A DNA stretch of 64,000 nucleotides from Polytrichum commune (taxonomy: Eukaryota > Streptophyta > Polytrichopsida > Polytrichales > Polytrichaceae): NCBI GenBank assembly GCA_950295325.1, contig OX485803.1, positions 26,341,554 through 26,405,553 on the forward strand. The letters run 5' to 3'. The position numbers and the translations under genes are program-made. The notes beneath the pieces were generated by a model. The model did no database searches, was not told the DNA's origin, and worked only from the letters and a program-made list of their open reading frames with translations. Below, piece after piece: positions 11,562 through 24,550 of this stretch (position 1 is its first letter; each line of letters opens with the position of its first letter).

Positions 11562-13027
11562 AATCTTATTAATTCACATCAACTCTTTATAGTTGTTTGT
11601 GGGGAAAATTTGTTGTGTGAGCAAGTTCTTCACAACCTACTTGGTTACTCTTAGAGCTTTTCGTTCTTTTGCCATTTGAATGATGAGCTTACCTTCAAGC
11701 TCTTTTAAGGCATGATGCATCTCCCATGTTGCTAAGGTGTGGCGTTCAACTTCGTCCAATGGATTTGAGCCTCTTAAGTTGGTTTTCTCCCCCATTGCTC
11801 AACTCCATAGGTATGTGTCTACGCCCCTCCTCTTTCCAAATCGTGTTTAGTTTTTCCTGCTCAAACAATCGATGTTTGGAATCTCTCAATTAAAATGAAG
11901 TTTAGGTCAGATCAGCCTTGAGGCGTTCCACATTGTTTTTCTTGGCTTTTATATAGAGCTTTCCACTCTTGCACTTAAGTGGTAAGAGAAATGATCTCTT
12001 AAAACTCCTTTATCCTCAATTTTGTAACATGCTCACCCAATGCGTATTTTTCTCGAGCCCATGATTCTTCTTTTCTGATCCCTTTGGGATCTTTGTCTCA
12101 GTGTGAGCCCTCTCTAGTTGTTCCTCCAGTGAAGCAACCTGCTCTTGTAACGCAAAAGTGGCCTCAACATAGGTGGTGCTAAGGATTTTGGAATTATGTA
12201 ATTACTACTCCAATTGTTTTAGCTAGTTGGCTTGGGATGTCAAACATGCCGGCTTGAGATTCTCTTCACCATCCTCCTCATTGGGCCCACCTAATCCAAG
12301 ACGCACAATTGCTTCTCTCTGTTTTTTGAGGAATTCTATCCCCATCCTTTGTGCCACTTTTGGTGGTGTCTTCTGAATAAAGGATGCTAGTAGTGTTGAA
12401 GGTGGAGTATTATATTGTTCGTAGTCATAGAAATGTTATGCTAGAAGGAATAAGGTTGTAATAAATCTACAAGGCCGGTTTGTAGTGAGAGAAGAGTTAT
12501 CTCATATTATTTGTATGAACCAAGTTGAAAATGAACAATTATGAGCAAGGCAAGGGGTGGAGGACACCGCCTCACTCCAAACATTGTTCATATGCCTTTA
12601 TGTATGTGTATATGCTTATGCAATCTGATCTCTAGTCTTATTCACTTCCAATAAGTAGATTTGCTAATCTCATGTGGACTTGGTTGATTTGATTCATTAA
12701 CATGGAAATTGAATTCGGTGGTTGCCATAATTTCTCCGTTTTGATGACCGCATATTTGTCCCAGTCAATGGAATTACTTGGGCGGAGGAAGGGGCACTTC
12801 CCTTCTCTATGCTCCTTTCCGTTGACCCGTGCCTAACATTCATGATTGTCTACAACAATACAACCGTTGTGGAGGTTTTCGTCAACTACATACTCCACCG
12901 CTCCTCATCATGCTCCCCAACGCCTTCGATAATCCGTGTAATGCTAGGTTACGGTATGGACTACGTGATGGTCTCCAATCCCCACATTGATCATTGGGAG
13001 GATTATTCTCTTGTTGTTGCCAAACTT
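11562..13027. other. No gene recognised; possible retroelement flank
   Basis: The part next to the Copia gag remnant may belong to that element, but nothing in it can be assigned. The remainder, including a 76-aa plus-strand frame at 12809-13039, matches no family I know. Confidence 0.3.
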
Positions 13028-13850
13028 AGGGTGGCTTAAATCCAAGGCCTTGTTTAGATCTCATGGGAATTATGAGGTTAAGTTGTTTAATATTGGTGGG
13101 TGCCAACACAATTGAATGGACAACTCTTAATCCTTGCATAGGTTTAAGTGAAAGTGATCCAAAACTAAACATTATCTTAAAATTTGTGGAAAAATCATGA
13201 ACATCTTAAAAAGATATTGATTTACAAAGCCAAGCAATATTTGTTGATAAAAACAATTCGAAAAATATCTACATATTTTAGAGAATGGTGCAAGTGATGT
13301 GCAAGTAGGTGATAGTGAACAAGAAATTGTCTAAAATTTATTTAGGACACGATCGAATTACATTTATTTGATTTTTTTTACAATTGCGTTTGATGATGCT
13401 CTCATGGTTATAATGAATTCAAGGAATATGAGAAAATTAAAGTTTAAGGTATTCAAGGTCGTGATGTTAACGTCCAACATCATATTTAGCCTTTTCTTTC
13501 GGGATTACTTTTAATGATAAATTTGAAAATATCATCTTGATATTCTAAATCTGCATACTCAACACTACAATAGTGAACACCATGAAAAAAAATTCAATTT
13601 AAAAAACATTTTACTACAACTTCTAGGCATATTACCCAAAAATAACTACAATTTTAGTATACCATTGCACTTCTTTGGTCCACTTTACCATGCATGGTCT
13701 TCAGTATAGTACTCGAATGGATGACCTTCTTGGTACTTGATTTTTGGAGCACCCTATCAGCAATGGTCCACCCAATCATAATGGTGACATCTGCATGAGG
13801 TGGATATTTCAACCAATCTAGGGGCTTGCTTTTGGGGAGATAGGTGTGGG
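13028..13850. repeat. Interrupted copy of the retroposon seen in ICE1 intron 3
   Basis: The start (AGGGTGGCTTAAATCCAAGG) and the part after about 13650 (CACCCTATCAGC, CACCCAATCATA, CTAGGGGCTTGC) match the 299-bp element at 48960-49258. About 540 bp between them is extra. Part of that extra sequence (about 13120-13310) is an inverted match to 27380-27590, so a second repeat has been inserted. Confidence 0.45.
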
Positions 13851-13879
13851 TTGATTTATCCACGCTTGTTCAAGGTGCT

Positions 13880-14430
13880 CACCTCTAAAAGGATGTACGT
13901 GGAAGTCTTTGGGGACCCTCTAAGTCTTGTGATGTTTGTTTTGGCGATTACAACTAAATTGAGTGTTTCGTGGTTAGGTGTGGCTTTGAGAAGGGACACC
14001 AAAATGACTTGTGTCAATTAAAAGAGAGTGCACTACATGCTCGATATGTATTAACCACCCTAACCTCAAGAGTCAACATAATTGTGTGTGTCTCTTGGGG
14101 GGGGGGGAACATGTTAGACTATTAATGTGCTTGAGAATCTGAGCTTGAGATTTATTATGAACCATCAGAAAAGAAGAGACATGTGATTAAAAAGGATTGG
14201 ACTATGGGTTCAAAACATATAAACTAATCCAAATACAACATTCAACACGAGTTAACTCCTATACGATCATTGAAGATAAAAATAGATTCTCCACTTTGAT
14301 AATGAAGAAGACATTTGTACGAACTTCAATTTGTATGTGAAAAATGACTACACTACTACACATTTGGTTTTAGTTTGCAGAACATCTTGTATTAGTCTTG
14401 TGTTTAATATCCTAGAAGGAGTAAGCGGAA
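13880..14430. repeat. Degenerate fragments of dispersed repeat R2
   Basis: Words such as GTGTGGCTTTGAGAAGGGACACCAAAATGACTTGTG, AAGGATTGGACTATG and TTAGTGTTTAATATC-like sequence recall the R2 family copies at 28165-28430 and 25005-25945. Arrangement is disrupted. A run of G lies near 14098-14108. Confidence 0.3.
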
Positions 14431-14483
14431 AGCTAAAGTTCCCATTCTAGGCACACACTTACCTTAACACCTCTCGAAACCAA

Positions 14484-15170
14484 CTACGAATAAAGTGGGT
14501 GGTCGTAACACATTTCCCAGTCAATTTTGAGTGACCTATCCCTTACGTTGAGATCATATAAGAGTGTTATATTCCATCCACTTTGCATGGCCTTGGGGAC
14601 AAAGGTGTGCAACCGTTGGATCCGTTTGCTTGGGAGGCAATGCTTTATAGGACCACCGTACCTTGCCCCTCCACCGAATCTTATTTGTTGTGAGATGTTA
14701 CGAACTTGCAAGGTGTCCCACCTCCGGTTCGTTTGGGACATGGTGAGGAGAAGAGGAGATTCAATTCGACCTTTACCATGCACCGATGATGTATTCCAAC
14801 ATTCTATCGAGGTGTGTGGGCCTTATGTGGACACCAAAATCACACGTGTTAATAAACAATTGGACCATGTGTTTAGAATGTACGAATCGATGGTACTGGC
14901 TGCGGGAGCAAGAGGCACAACACATATCCCATCTATGAATAACCTGGAAACAACGTTCACACTACCTATCATGAAAATCAAAAGCACGTTTAAACAAATT
15001 AACATAATTGCCACACAATATGCACACTCCATATTAGTCCACAAACGAAGGCTAGAATATAGACAATCTGTTAATGATCTCCAAGACCCTTCATAAATGA
15101 ACCAACCTACCCAATGCAAATTCCCCCCCCCCCCACTAACTACCCCCAAACAAGGCTCATACATAATCAC
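14484..15170. other. Unrecognised overlapping reading frames
   Basis: A 189-aa plus-strand frame (14527-15096) overlaps two minus-strand frames (99 and 115 aa). I recognise none of them. Having open frames on both strands over the same stretch suggests a composition effect or an old unclassified element rather than a host gene. A run of about 14 C follows at 15123-15135. Confidence 0.2.
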
Positions 15171-15419
15171 ATACTACCGAAATTTAATGTTGGTTACTAA
15201 ATATAGTGTCTACGTCCTGAAAAGGGCGAAGTAGTTTTACATCTAACGCCAATGCCGTAAGGCATGGCCTAGGATGTTCTACGAACAAACACTTTATTCA
15301 CTCCGGCCTTACCAAAGACCGGAGTTCTTCTTCTTACGAATCGATTTGTCAACACAGTTGGGAGGCTTTATGTGATCATTTAATAAGAAAGATGATTTCG
15401 TTTTGAGTTTTTGAACGAC

Positions 15420-15625
15420 GAGGGGACAATGAACGGGGAGAACTGACATGGTAATTGGTTATATTTGAGAAATAACTAGTTCAGATTCAAGATTTTAGAA
15501 AAGTTGCCGATCCATGTAGAGGAGTTTAGAGAATATTCTCTAATTCGATAAATCAAATTGAAAGATGTCAACTTCTAACTGGTTGGTCTTCGAAGACTAG
15601 GAGCTTGACCGATTATGCCTTGGAT
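15420..15625. repeat. Dispersed repeat R1, inverted copy
   Basis: Complementary to parts of 4404-4640, including AATGAACGGGGAGAACTG and CTAGGAGCTTGACCGATTATGCC. It is heavily diverged. No gene is seen around it. Confidence 0.35.
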
Positions 15626-15798
15626 ATTGATTTGAAATGACAATTTGTGTTATGCACGATTTTTAATTGGAGGAAAAAATTCATGATGTGGAAGTGCTCA
15701 CAATAGGGCCACAAACCTTATGCAACTAGGATGCTCAATTGGGCTCTACATGACACATGCATCTCAAATTTGGTGGTTAGTATATTGTGTAGATAGTG

Positions 15799-16206
15799 CA
15801 CGGGTAGATCACTCCATTGTCAAGTTGAACACCACGTGCGACCAAAAAAAAATTTCTTTTGGTAAGTTGCACCATCAAAATGGGTCAAAATTTTATCAAA
15901 ATTTGTTCATGAGTAGATATACACAGTACCTATGACAAAGTTAAAAGTGGTAACTAAATTTGATGATTTGTTTTTTTCATAAAACATACCATTTCTAACT
16001 AGAATGACACAGAATTGAACTAAAAAAATTACTAAAAAAAATAAAGATGACTGAAATTTTCAAAAAGGTATACAAAAGATACTATCAATGGTTATGTTTA
16101 TGTAGAAAAAATATCATAAATTTCAAAATTATATATGGCATGTAATATAGGGGTAGCAAACTTTGGCCGCACATGGTGTTAACTTGACAATGAAGTGACC
16201 TCCCCG
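15799..16206. mobile_element. hAT-type MITE, CACGGGTAGATC family, divergent member
   Basis: The left end CACGGGTAGATCACTCCATT, followed by GTCAAGTTGAACACCACG, is mirrored at the right by CATGGTGTTAACTTGACAAT and AAGTGACCTCCCCG. The inverted arms are therefore about 45 bp. It directly abuts the next member at 16207. No clean 8-bp duplication is visible. Its interior is unrelated to the 2794-3294 copy. Confidence 0.5.
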
Positions 16207-16757
16207 CACGGGTAGATCACTAAGTGCATTTTAAAAACAACGTGCGGCATAATATAGAGAGGATTAAAATCATTTGAAATAAAAATTATAAAGGAATTCC
16301 AAATAATGAAGGGGCCATTAAATGTAGACAATCCCATTATAAGTAAGTTAGATGGACATAAAACGTGGGCCATTATTTTTTTGTAAAATTAATATAGGGG
16401 CTGAAGATAAGGATCCTAGAAGGTATGTTTAGTATGGTATGTAAATGGGTTTAGGATTCACGGGGATGGATGATAATTGATATTTTTGTCTGTCCAAAAA
16501 TGGATGAAAAGGGAACGCACCGTCGTTGGGGTCGTCTTCCCCACGCCCGTTTATTACTTAAAAGGAATATAGAGTACAAAAAATTGCAGTGACTTGGATA
16601 ATATAAGTAATGGAAGGGTGCAAACAAATGGGCCATTTTTGAAATTTAAGTAATTATAGGGAGGCTTTAATTCAACCCTTGAAGGTAAATAGCCCCAAAA
16701 CAAAAAAAACCCAGCCGCACATGGTGCACAAAAATGCCTTAGAGTGATCTACCCATG
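16207..16757. mobile_element. hAT-type MITE, CACGGGTAGATC family, inverted copy of 2794-3294
   Basis: A 551-bp element starting CACGGGTAGATCACTAAGTG and ending GAGTGATCTACCCATG, matching 2794-3294 in inverted orientation along its length. It carries an extra ~50 bp near 16500-16552 (GGGAACGCACCGTCG and following) that the other copy lacks. No target duplication is visible, probably because its left side abuts another element. Confidence 0.65.
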
Positions 16758-17209
16758 CAAGTATCATTGTGCAAGAGCGGCATCAGATTGTATCCTTGTG
16801 CGTATCTAAACAAGGACACAACATTATTCAATTCTTTGGCTGCGTTCTGTGAGACTAGGTATTGGGCAAGCATAACTCTTCTTTAATTTTGGGACTCTTC
16901 ATTTATGGGGAGCACTCATGTTGTAATCCGTAGATTTCTGACAAGCAACTATAGTCTATCAAAAACTTCTTAATCGCAACCTCTTTCTTTTGAAAGAAAG
17001 CCATCATCTAGCTACTTAGTAATGGAACGGATATCCCATCTTTGCAATAGCTGAATTTTCTAAGTAAATAAGAAGCCATTAAGAGGGCGGTCTCTAACCC
17101 ATACCTTAATATGCATTCCATATACATGTGCTTAATGTCCTTGTGTGGAGGCCGCCAAGGGTTTGGCATCAATCTCGACCACAAAACATGAAGTTGCGGC
17201 TGTAAGTAA

Positions 17210-17710
17210 GGGTCACTTCACACACGAGCCAAGAGCTATGACCACGAAATTGTGAGAGCCCAAACGAAAGTCTCCAAATTCCATCCCAGGACACCTCCAA
17301 AATCATGTAGTGTGGTCACAGATCCTCAAGTGTAGTGTGAAGTCATATGTGACCGGACCCCCAACCAAATGCTATATCAATAAATTTTTAATCATGCAGA
17401 TCCTCACACATGATAAAATAGAATAACGCAACGGTTGAGAACGTTTGGAGTGCCATGACCTCCCAGTTTTGTGTTAAGCCTACCTCCAAGAGACGGTTTT
17501 TAAAAATAATCCAAGTGACCATAAAACATGGTCCATTTGATGCCATGTAAGAATCCATATAGACTTTACATCCATCTTGCATTCACATACTCCGTTGATC
17601 CCTCAAGCGCAGTGTGAAGCAAACTTGGACCGGCTCTGCCTTTCCCACACCAATGAGAGTGCTTAAAGTGTAATGGTCACGGACTCTCAGTCTCGTGTGT
17701 GAAGTGGCCC
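17210..17710. mobile_element. PIF/Harbinger MITE (TAA target duplication)
   Basis: A 501-bp element with TAA on both sides (17207-17209, 17711-17713) and terminal inverted repeats GGGTCACTTCACACACGAG / CTCGTGTGTGAAGTGGCCC. It is an inverted match to 1715-2213. A 64-aa minus-strand frame inside it is also partly visible in the other copy but is not a known protein. Confidence 0.7.
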
Positions 17711-18149
17711 TAAGGTAGATAGATAGAAACTCCAACCCCTTTCAAGCAAGGGGCCGGCGTGAATAAAGTGTCCGTTCGTAATGCCAACCCTAAGGTAGTA
17801 CTAATTGAAAGCAAAGAGGGTGAGGTGACTTAAAGGGGAAAAAAATAAGTTAATATTTGGCTGCTTACTTACTTATAAGTCCACGAGGAGATTGTGGTGA
17901 CCATACGTTAACAAAAGTGTCCGCCCTCAGACTCCCCTCAATTGTCGTGTCAAAAGCTGTCTATTTCAAGTTTGTTGGTGTCATGTGGGCGTAGAAGGAA
18001 ACACATCACGGAACATTACCCACTTATATATTGCCACGTTCTCCAAATTCACTTCACGGAACTATCAAAGCGCTAGCAAAGGCTCAATCACATGGAGTTT
18101 GAGTTTAATACTCGTTCCCTTGTCAACTCTTTGGTTTTGGTTGTTGAGC

Positions 18150-18625
18150 TACAAGCCTAAATAGTGTGGCTACAAATGAAACCCCACGTTGTTGAGAGGA
18201 GGGTGCGTTAAGCTTGTGATTGTTAGTTAGGAATAGGCATGTGGCCCTATGATTGTGGGCCCTTCCAAGTTCGCGCATAACAATTTGGTCTATTGGGTTG
18301 GACGTCGAATTGTGAATCACACGTATTGGCTGTCTAAGTTTTGAAATGGAAGTTGAGATGCAAAAGATGACAAGTCTACGGAATGTGGCTTTAAAGCACC
18401 CACGCGTTGAGGGGGCGGTGTATTAAATCCGTGATCATTAAGTTAGCAATAGTCAACAATAGGCACGTGGTCCTATTGTGGGCACTTCCAAGTTCACATA
18501 CAAATTTGTCCGTTGGATCGGATCTGGAGTTGTATCAAACAGTTAGCAATTGTGAATCACACATACTCCCTTTTTAAGTTTCATAACCATAACTGAGATG
18601 CCAAAAGCTATAAGCAACCAAAGTG
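18150..18625. repeat. Diverged tandem duplication, unit about 240 bp
   Basis: Two successive units share GTG(A)TT(A)...TAGGCA(C/T)GTGG, TTGTGGGC.CTTCCAAGTTC, AATTGTGAATCACAC and GAGATGC(A/C)AAAAG in the same order (about 18150-18385 and 18395-18625). Non-coding. The rest of 17714-19390 shows nothing recognisable. Confidence 0.45.
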
Positions 18626-19393
18626 AAGATTTTTTTTTTCAATAATCACATAGTCCAATCTCATCGTAATTTATGTGTGGTGTCATTTAACCTCCATTCT
18701 TGATTAGAAATATGACCATACTTCACTCAAACATAAATGTCCAACCAAGGAAAATGACCGTGTTATGCCCACATACATTAGGTGACCCATGTTGAACACT
18801 AAAAGCATAGGTTCAAGTGAAACTACATTGTTTGTCTACTTGTTGTAGGCTACACTAATTCCCGATTACCATATGTAAGTGGCCCACTAAATTTTTATTA
18901 TAATTTGAAGTGGCCTACTATAATTTTCACTGTGAAAATTAATGTGGGCTTTCCGTTTGCATGTTTGGATGAAAATTCAAGGCAAGGCAAGTACTATATA
19001 ATTAGTTTGGGGCCACACTAAATTCCAACCCACATGAATCTCCCACCCACACTAATTAAACAAAACAATGTAGACTTTTTGGAAGTCTAGATTATATCAA
19101 TGGTGCCATTCTCAATTGCAATGCATCGTTGTTCTTGCAGCCAAAAGATGATCTAATATTTACTAACTAGATTTGGATAGGCAAATGTATTTGTGGATTT
19201 AGGTGCTTTGATACTATTTTCATATTGCATTGATAGCCCCAACCATACATGATGAGTTCTATACTAAATCTTTAACTACATATAGACAGAGATACTCCAA
19301 GCATGCAAAAAATCTTGTAGTATCATTTGGTGCTCCATTTTTGTAGAGAAATCTAGTTTAGTACTTGAGCTCATAACCCAATCGTGGAAGGTA

Positions 19394-20760
19394 ATGGCGA
19401 AAACGGTCTCATACCTTTCTCCGACAACTCCCAAAGATATCTTGCAACTCACTCTTTGGTGGAGGAAGGAATACCAAGGACTTCACTGTGGTATTATCAT
19501 GAGTAGGGCATACACCTTGAACTTGAATGGTTTAAGGTATTTTATGGATATTTGGGACCCAAGGAGCTATGATTTCATGAACTAGAAGGATGCTAAAGAT
19601 AAATTCTCCCTAGAAGAAGTTTACAACGACTTTTGGCTTAAACTTACAAAATTCTATGGACCTTTCCGAGAAAGGATGCTCAGCCAACAAAATGCTCAGC
19701 TCACCTCACAAGAATGGGTTGGTCTTTATAGGAAAACATGGGATACACTACCTGAATGGGTTGTTTGCGGTGTTTATCTCAAGGAATTTAGCCCTGGACC
19801 TATTTGGTTTAGTGCTGAATTTGTGGGCACCTTTCCCACATCTATAGTGGGATCGCAATATTTCACCCTCATCGAGATTAAACCTAACACTAAGAATGCA
19901 TCACCACCAACGGCTTTCGGTGGTTGGATGATACGCATAAGGGTTGATAAGCTCACCAGAGGTAGTAGCAAAACTTAGTTCAATTTGTTGTTCAGGATAC
20001 TCGATCAACTTTTTTTTTTTGACCCCGTTCATTGGTGGGGGCCAAAGGTTACCCCCTTCTTTGCTTACTCGGCTAAATAAGGGAGGAAATGGATCACTAA
20101 GCAAATAGGCTTCAAGAAATCAATCTCGCACAAGTGGCGGAACAAAATTCCCCCCTCCACCTCCCCCAGGTGAAATACAATATGGCACAAAGCTAAGGCA
20201 CAAAAAGAGGCAGCATTCCTCTAGTCGGTGATCCATAAGGCAGTGGCAGTTAACAAGTGTCGCGATAAAATATGAGTGGAGATTGACCAAAGTTGCTCCC
20301 ATTGTGGCCCTCAGTCGGTGGAATCGGTGGACCACAAGTTCTACAGTTGACCTCTTGCTCAACAAGTGTGGAGATACGCTTCCAACATCAATTGGCAACT
20401 CTTTGCCAGAAAAATGAATCTTGACCTGCGCAAGTCCTTTTCCATGTTGCAATATCTTTTTGATCAACCTTTGTGCAAAACACTTAAACGGTTTGGTTGC
20501 ATCTGGTTCTTCTTAAGAAACAGTCTTCCGTGGATCATCTAGCGGCAGTGGAATGATCTTATCTTTAATAAATTGCAATGGCCCATTGAGAAAACACATC
20601 AAATCATTTGGGATGCCTTGCATGATTACAAGAGGATTGAATGGAAACATATGCTCAAGGACTTGGAAAAAGCCCCAAATGTGGCCTACCATGACATTCT
20701 TAACAAATTTGATTTAACTTATGGGATCAAAGGTCTTATTGTGACTTGAAGCAACTTAAT
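19394..20760 (+). mobile_element. L1-type LINE, 3' part of ORF2 (decayed)
   Basis: The encoded fragments match the C-terminal region of plant L1 ORF2. WWRKEYQGLHCG, then LNLNGLRYFMDIWDPRS and DAKDKFSLEEVYNDFW, are the stretch after the reverse transcriptase. Later come the zf-RVT zinc-finger tail (CSHCGPQSVESV, PLAQQVWRYA) and SLPWIIWRQWND with KRIEWKHMLKDLEKAPN. The frame changes several times and stops interrupt it, so it is dead. The same 3' UTR words occur at the minus-strand fragment 4966-5420. The reverse transcriptase domain itself is missing. Confidence 0.7.
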
Positions 20761-21139
20761 CGATATTTGGAAGGATAGGCCTCATATGAGCATTATTTCT
20801 TGATTTCCACTCGGGTTGCGTTGTTTCGGCCAGGTAGGTTGTATTTTGGGTTCTTTCTGCAGTTGAATTTTCAATTTGTGCCAAGGAATTTTTGTTTAGC
20901 AATACACCGTCATTTCATTTTAGAATAGACTTTTTAAGGTTGTTCTACTATACATTCTTGAACCCTTAACAAGTTCACATATCATAGAGCATTTCTTGCT
21001 TCGACTTTGAATAAATACTCTTGTGTTTCTCCCATATGGCAACCTTCCATTGGTTGAGACCCACCCACATCCCACATGGAAATTACAGCCTGCCATCCAA
21101 AAATAGTGAACTATGAATGTAGTCTTCTAGCTGGTGTTA
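20761..21139. other. LINE 3' UTR and unclassified sequence
   Basis: The start of this stretch (ATGAGCATTATTTCTTGATT, CTCGGGTTGCG) is the LINE 3' UTR shared with 4966-5060. The remainder is unrecognised. Confidence 0.35.
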
Positions 21140-21500
21140 CTCAATTACTTTCTTATTTGGACTCTATATTTGATTGCTAAGGTTTGGTGAGAATCAAAGA
21201 GTAAACATCATAAAAACACATGTTCAAAGAGATTGAACAACATCTTCAAATTAGATTAAGTAGTTTACGCTCAATAGTGAACATAATGGGGAGGACTTAT
21301 GTATTCGCTTATGAAATCAACCAACATACACTTATAATAACCATAACTAAATCAGGGAGGTTGTATATTCAATTCAAGTTTTGCTTATGCCTCATTATAG
21401 ATTTGCTAATGCAACACAAGTTTGGTTGTTAAATCTAACCGAAAGGAGTCGGGGTACGTGGAAAACAAACTAAATAACACCCACATCCCTTAGTTTTGTA
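21140..21500. repeat. Dispersed repeat R2, + copy
   Basis: R2 is an unclassified ~350-400-bp repeat. It runs from TTGGACACCTA.ATTTGATTGG through ACATAATGGGGAGGACTTAT and CAATTCAAGTTTTGC to GCTAATGCAACACAAGTTT and AACAAACTAAATAACACCCA. Other copies lie at 25005, 25580, 36060 and 41010 (+) and at 36610, 37525 and 40065 (inverted). No open frame is shared between copies. Confidence 0.6.
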
Positions 21501-22899
21501 ATGGAATAGAGGGAGAGATGGAGGTGATGATTCATATCTCCTTGCCAAGTACTAACAGAAGAACTAAGTTCCTTACATGTGGTCATCGGTTAGTTTGGGT
21601 CTAGATTTGGGTCAAGGTTACAATTAAGTGCAAATGTATATACTTTATTTAAGGTAGGCAGAACAAAAACCAACACATGCACTTAGAAAGAAATTATGTA
21701 AGGTAGATGAGGTTAATTTGGTTAGCTTCCTTAATCGGACATCTAATTTTTACTCCTCATTGGTGGTACAATTGCTCTAATTTGGTGGGTATGTGATACA
21801 TGGCGATTTAGCCGCCTTCTTGATGATGTTTGGGTTAATCATCTTCCCAAAAGTCAAACTACACTTACCAACCTTTGTAATCAGGAGCACTATCCACCGA
21901 GATATAACACGCTTGATTTTTGTGCGTGCAATGACAAATTAGGAGGCGGCATGTGGTTGTGAGGTGTCAACCAACTTGTATTTGTGGTTGTTCTATGATG
22001 AAAATCAATTCGGCAACATTTTATCTTACATGTGACCACTTTAGAGACATAACACAACCAATCTTGACATTGAACTTGGTTTTAATTAGCAAATGACCCA
22101 TGTAGAATCTACTAATGATGTCAACCACTTACACAACTTTAAATGATAAAAGAGATCCCCCCTATAACATCAAATTAGGAAGTAGAATTTTTTTAATTTC
22201 GGAGCCTAGATCAACACCTTCCTCAACTTCAATTTCAACGATTTCAAATTCTTTGCACCTGATTCGCAATTGCTAACCTGCTCAAGCTTCTAATGCTCAT
22301 ATCCACCAGTGGATGATTCCACATAGCTAGAGGTGGCCACATTAGCCTCATCTATCTTATCATTGTTATACATTCTTGGGTCGATCACTTAGAAAAGCTA
22401 GAAAACCACATGCAATCAAACATAGGACACCTTTTGTTCTTTTGAGAAAATTGTTTAAATAATTTTAGGAAGAACAAACCCATAATAAAATATAAGAGTC
22501 ACGTGTATAAAAAAAAACATGTCCATAGTTATTGCTCATAGTTTTAAAATTTTAAAAATAACAAAGGGTAAGAAAAAAAAAAAAAGGGAAACCACACCCA
22601 CATTTGACAGTTGGTTCCTTGTATAAAGGTATAGACATATGAAACTAGTTAATTTTCATCCACTATCATGGATGATTTCATAAGACATGTTTCTCCCTCC
22701 TCATCCCTAGGGTTTGTGCCTCTATGTTTTTGTGGTCTCTACGTTTGTGTGGTCTATCATTCTCTTTCCCATTGTGCTATGCGTTTTTGCGGTGACTTTG
22801 ATTGGGGCTTTTAAGAGTGAGGAATTTGTAACAAACATACCTCTCAATAAATTTAGTGCACATCTTTTTTCTTCTAATTAACTACACGGTACTGTAAAC
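21501..22899. other. Intergenic, nothing recognised
   Basis: Mixed AT-rich sequence. Short frames only, with no family match or obvious repeat. Confidence 0.35.
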
Positions 22900-24550
22900 T
22901 CAATTTTTGGGCTATCGCCTAGCTGGAAAGATGAAACTACTAAATTAGTGACAACTAGCGACAATAGTCACTTAGGGGCAAATTGCCAGTGTGAATAGAG
23001 GGCAATAGCCGTTCCGCAGACGGTTGCAACCGTCTTCGTCTCCCCCGCTGATAAAGAGGAGGCCGGCCATTGTCGAAGTAGGCTATTTTCAATTGTAATA
23101 TCAAACGTAGTCTCAAAGTAGAAGCAATAGGCTTATAAAAACATTCGAGCACTGAGTGATTGAGGCCAAGCGATTAGCAATAGGCAATGCCGAGCGAGAG
23201 GCTGGCAGAGTTAAAGATAGAATCGAGAGCCGAGTGATTCGGACTCTCAGACTCGGAATGTTGGCAGTATGAGTGAACTGTTTGTGAAGTGCAATTGTCT
23301 TTGAAGTGGAAGTTGTTTGTCATGTGGTTGTTAATCATGAATAAAGGAAATGTCTTGTATGATTTCTGGCAATAGCCGTGAGCGTTGAAATAGACGTATC
23401 ATCCGCCAAGAGGGTGAGGAAGAAAGAAGCAATGTCTTTGTAATAACAATGGTCGAAGTCTGAATATGGCCATAAGCAAGAGCGAGACTTCTCTCAGTCT
23501 GATGTATAAATTAAAGACTATTTGCCATGAAGAAGAGCAAGGGCAAAGGCTGTGAGGATGATCAAGTGGGTTGGCAAATAGGCAACGATTGACAGAGGCT
23601 GAAAATATTTGTAATGTCATAGAGAACAGGCCTTGGGCAATAGGCTGTGTCGAGAGAAGTCAGACAGTTGGAAAGAACTTAGAGAAGGAAAGTCGCCGAG
23701 GTTAGGGCCATCGCCTGCAAGGAGAGAGAGCCCAAGCATTTGAGAAGGGCTATCCCTTGTGACCTTTGGCTATCGCCTACATGTAATCATAGAGGCAATG
23801 AACGAGAGGGAAAAAGGAAACGTCATAGAGAGTGATGAGAGAGCAAGAGTTGTGAGAGAAGGACAAGTTAGGCCATAGGTTTACAAGTGTCGCTACTGAA
23901 AGAGAGTTGCAGAGAGAAATAAATAAATAAATACAGTGAGGCAATGGTGACAGAATATAGCCTGGAAGCAACTGCGAGACATTACCTGGCTGGTATAAGG
24001 CTAATAGAAGTGCAGAGGTTGGAGATACTTAGTAGCAAGCTATAACCGGGAAAAGACATTACCATCTCAAGAAAGAGAAGTTGTCTACTTAGTTGTAAGA
24101 CATTACCAAAGGCAAATATTTTTGAACTTAAAATGTATTTAGGCTTTAATCAAGGAATATCGCCTAAATTGTTGATGCTTTGATTATATATGATCTTGTG
24201 GATGGTTGTGGTGACAAGTTGCCAGATAAGTTGAAGTTGAAGATGATGATTACAGTTCTGAGAAGATTGGCCGAACAACTGTAAGTCGAACTAAAATGAA
24301 TTAAATTGAAATTATTGCAAAGCTTAATGTTTGAGATGCAAAGACGGTGTTGTTACAAAAAGACATTACCCCGGACTATGTCCTGACGAATTGCCCATGA
24401 CAACTTGCCAAGCTTTTGAGCTTCACGACTGAAATAAGTCAAGACATAGAGTGATAGAAACTTACCTAAAGATAGGACGGAATCACTCACGACGGAAAAA
24501 GCACAAAGGAACCATAGGAGTGGGGAATAAGTGGAATTAAGAAGAATGAA
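22900..24550. other. Purine-rich stretch full of short recurring words
   Basis: This ~1.6-kb stretch differs from its surroundings. The plus strand is rich in A and G, and short words recur at irregular spacing. CAATAGGC/CAATAGCC or the reverse sense CTATCGCC occurs about ten times (for example near 22912, 23002, 23126, 23182, 23368, 23638, 23708, 23768, 24160). AGACATTACC occurs at about 23978, 24054, 24105 and 24361. No coding frame is convincing. It could be the leader or LTR part of a retroelement or a non-coding transcript. Confidence 0.35.

Noticed and set aside
1715-17710. Harbinger plus hAT MITE at 1.7-3.3 kb and the inverted hAT plus Harbinger pair at 16.2-17.7 kb look like an inverted segmental duplication
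   Set aside because: The sequence between and around the paired elements does not match, and the elements at 1715, 2794 and 17210 have their own target duplications, so they are independent insertions.
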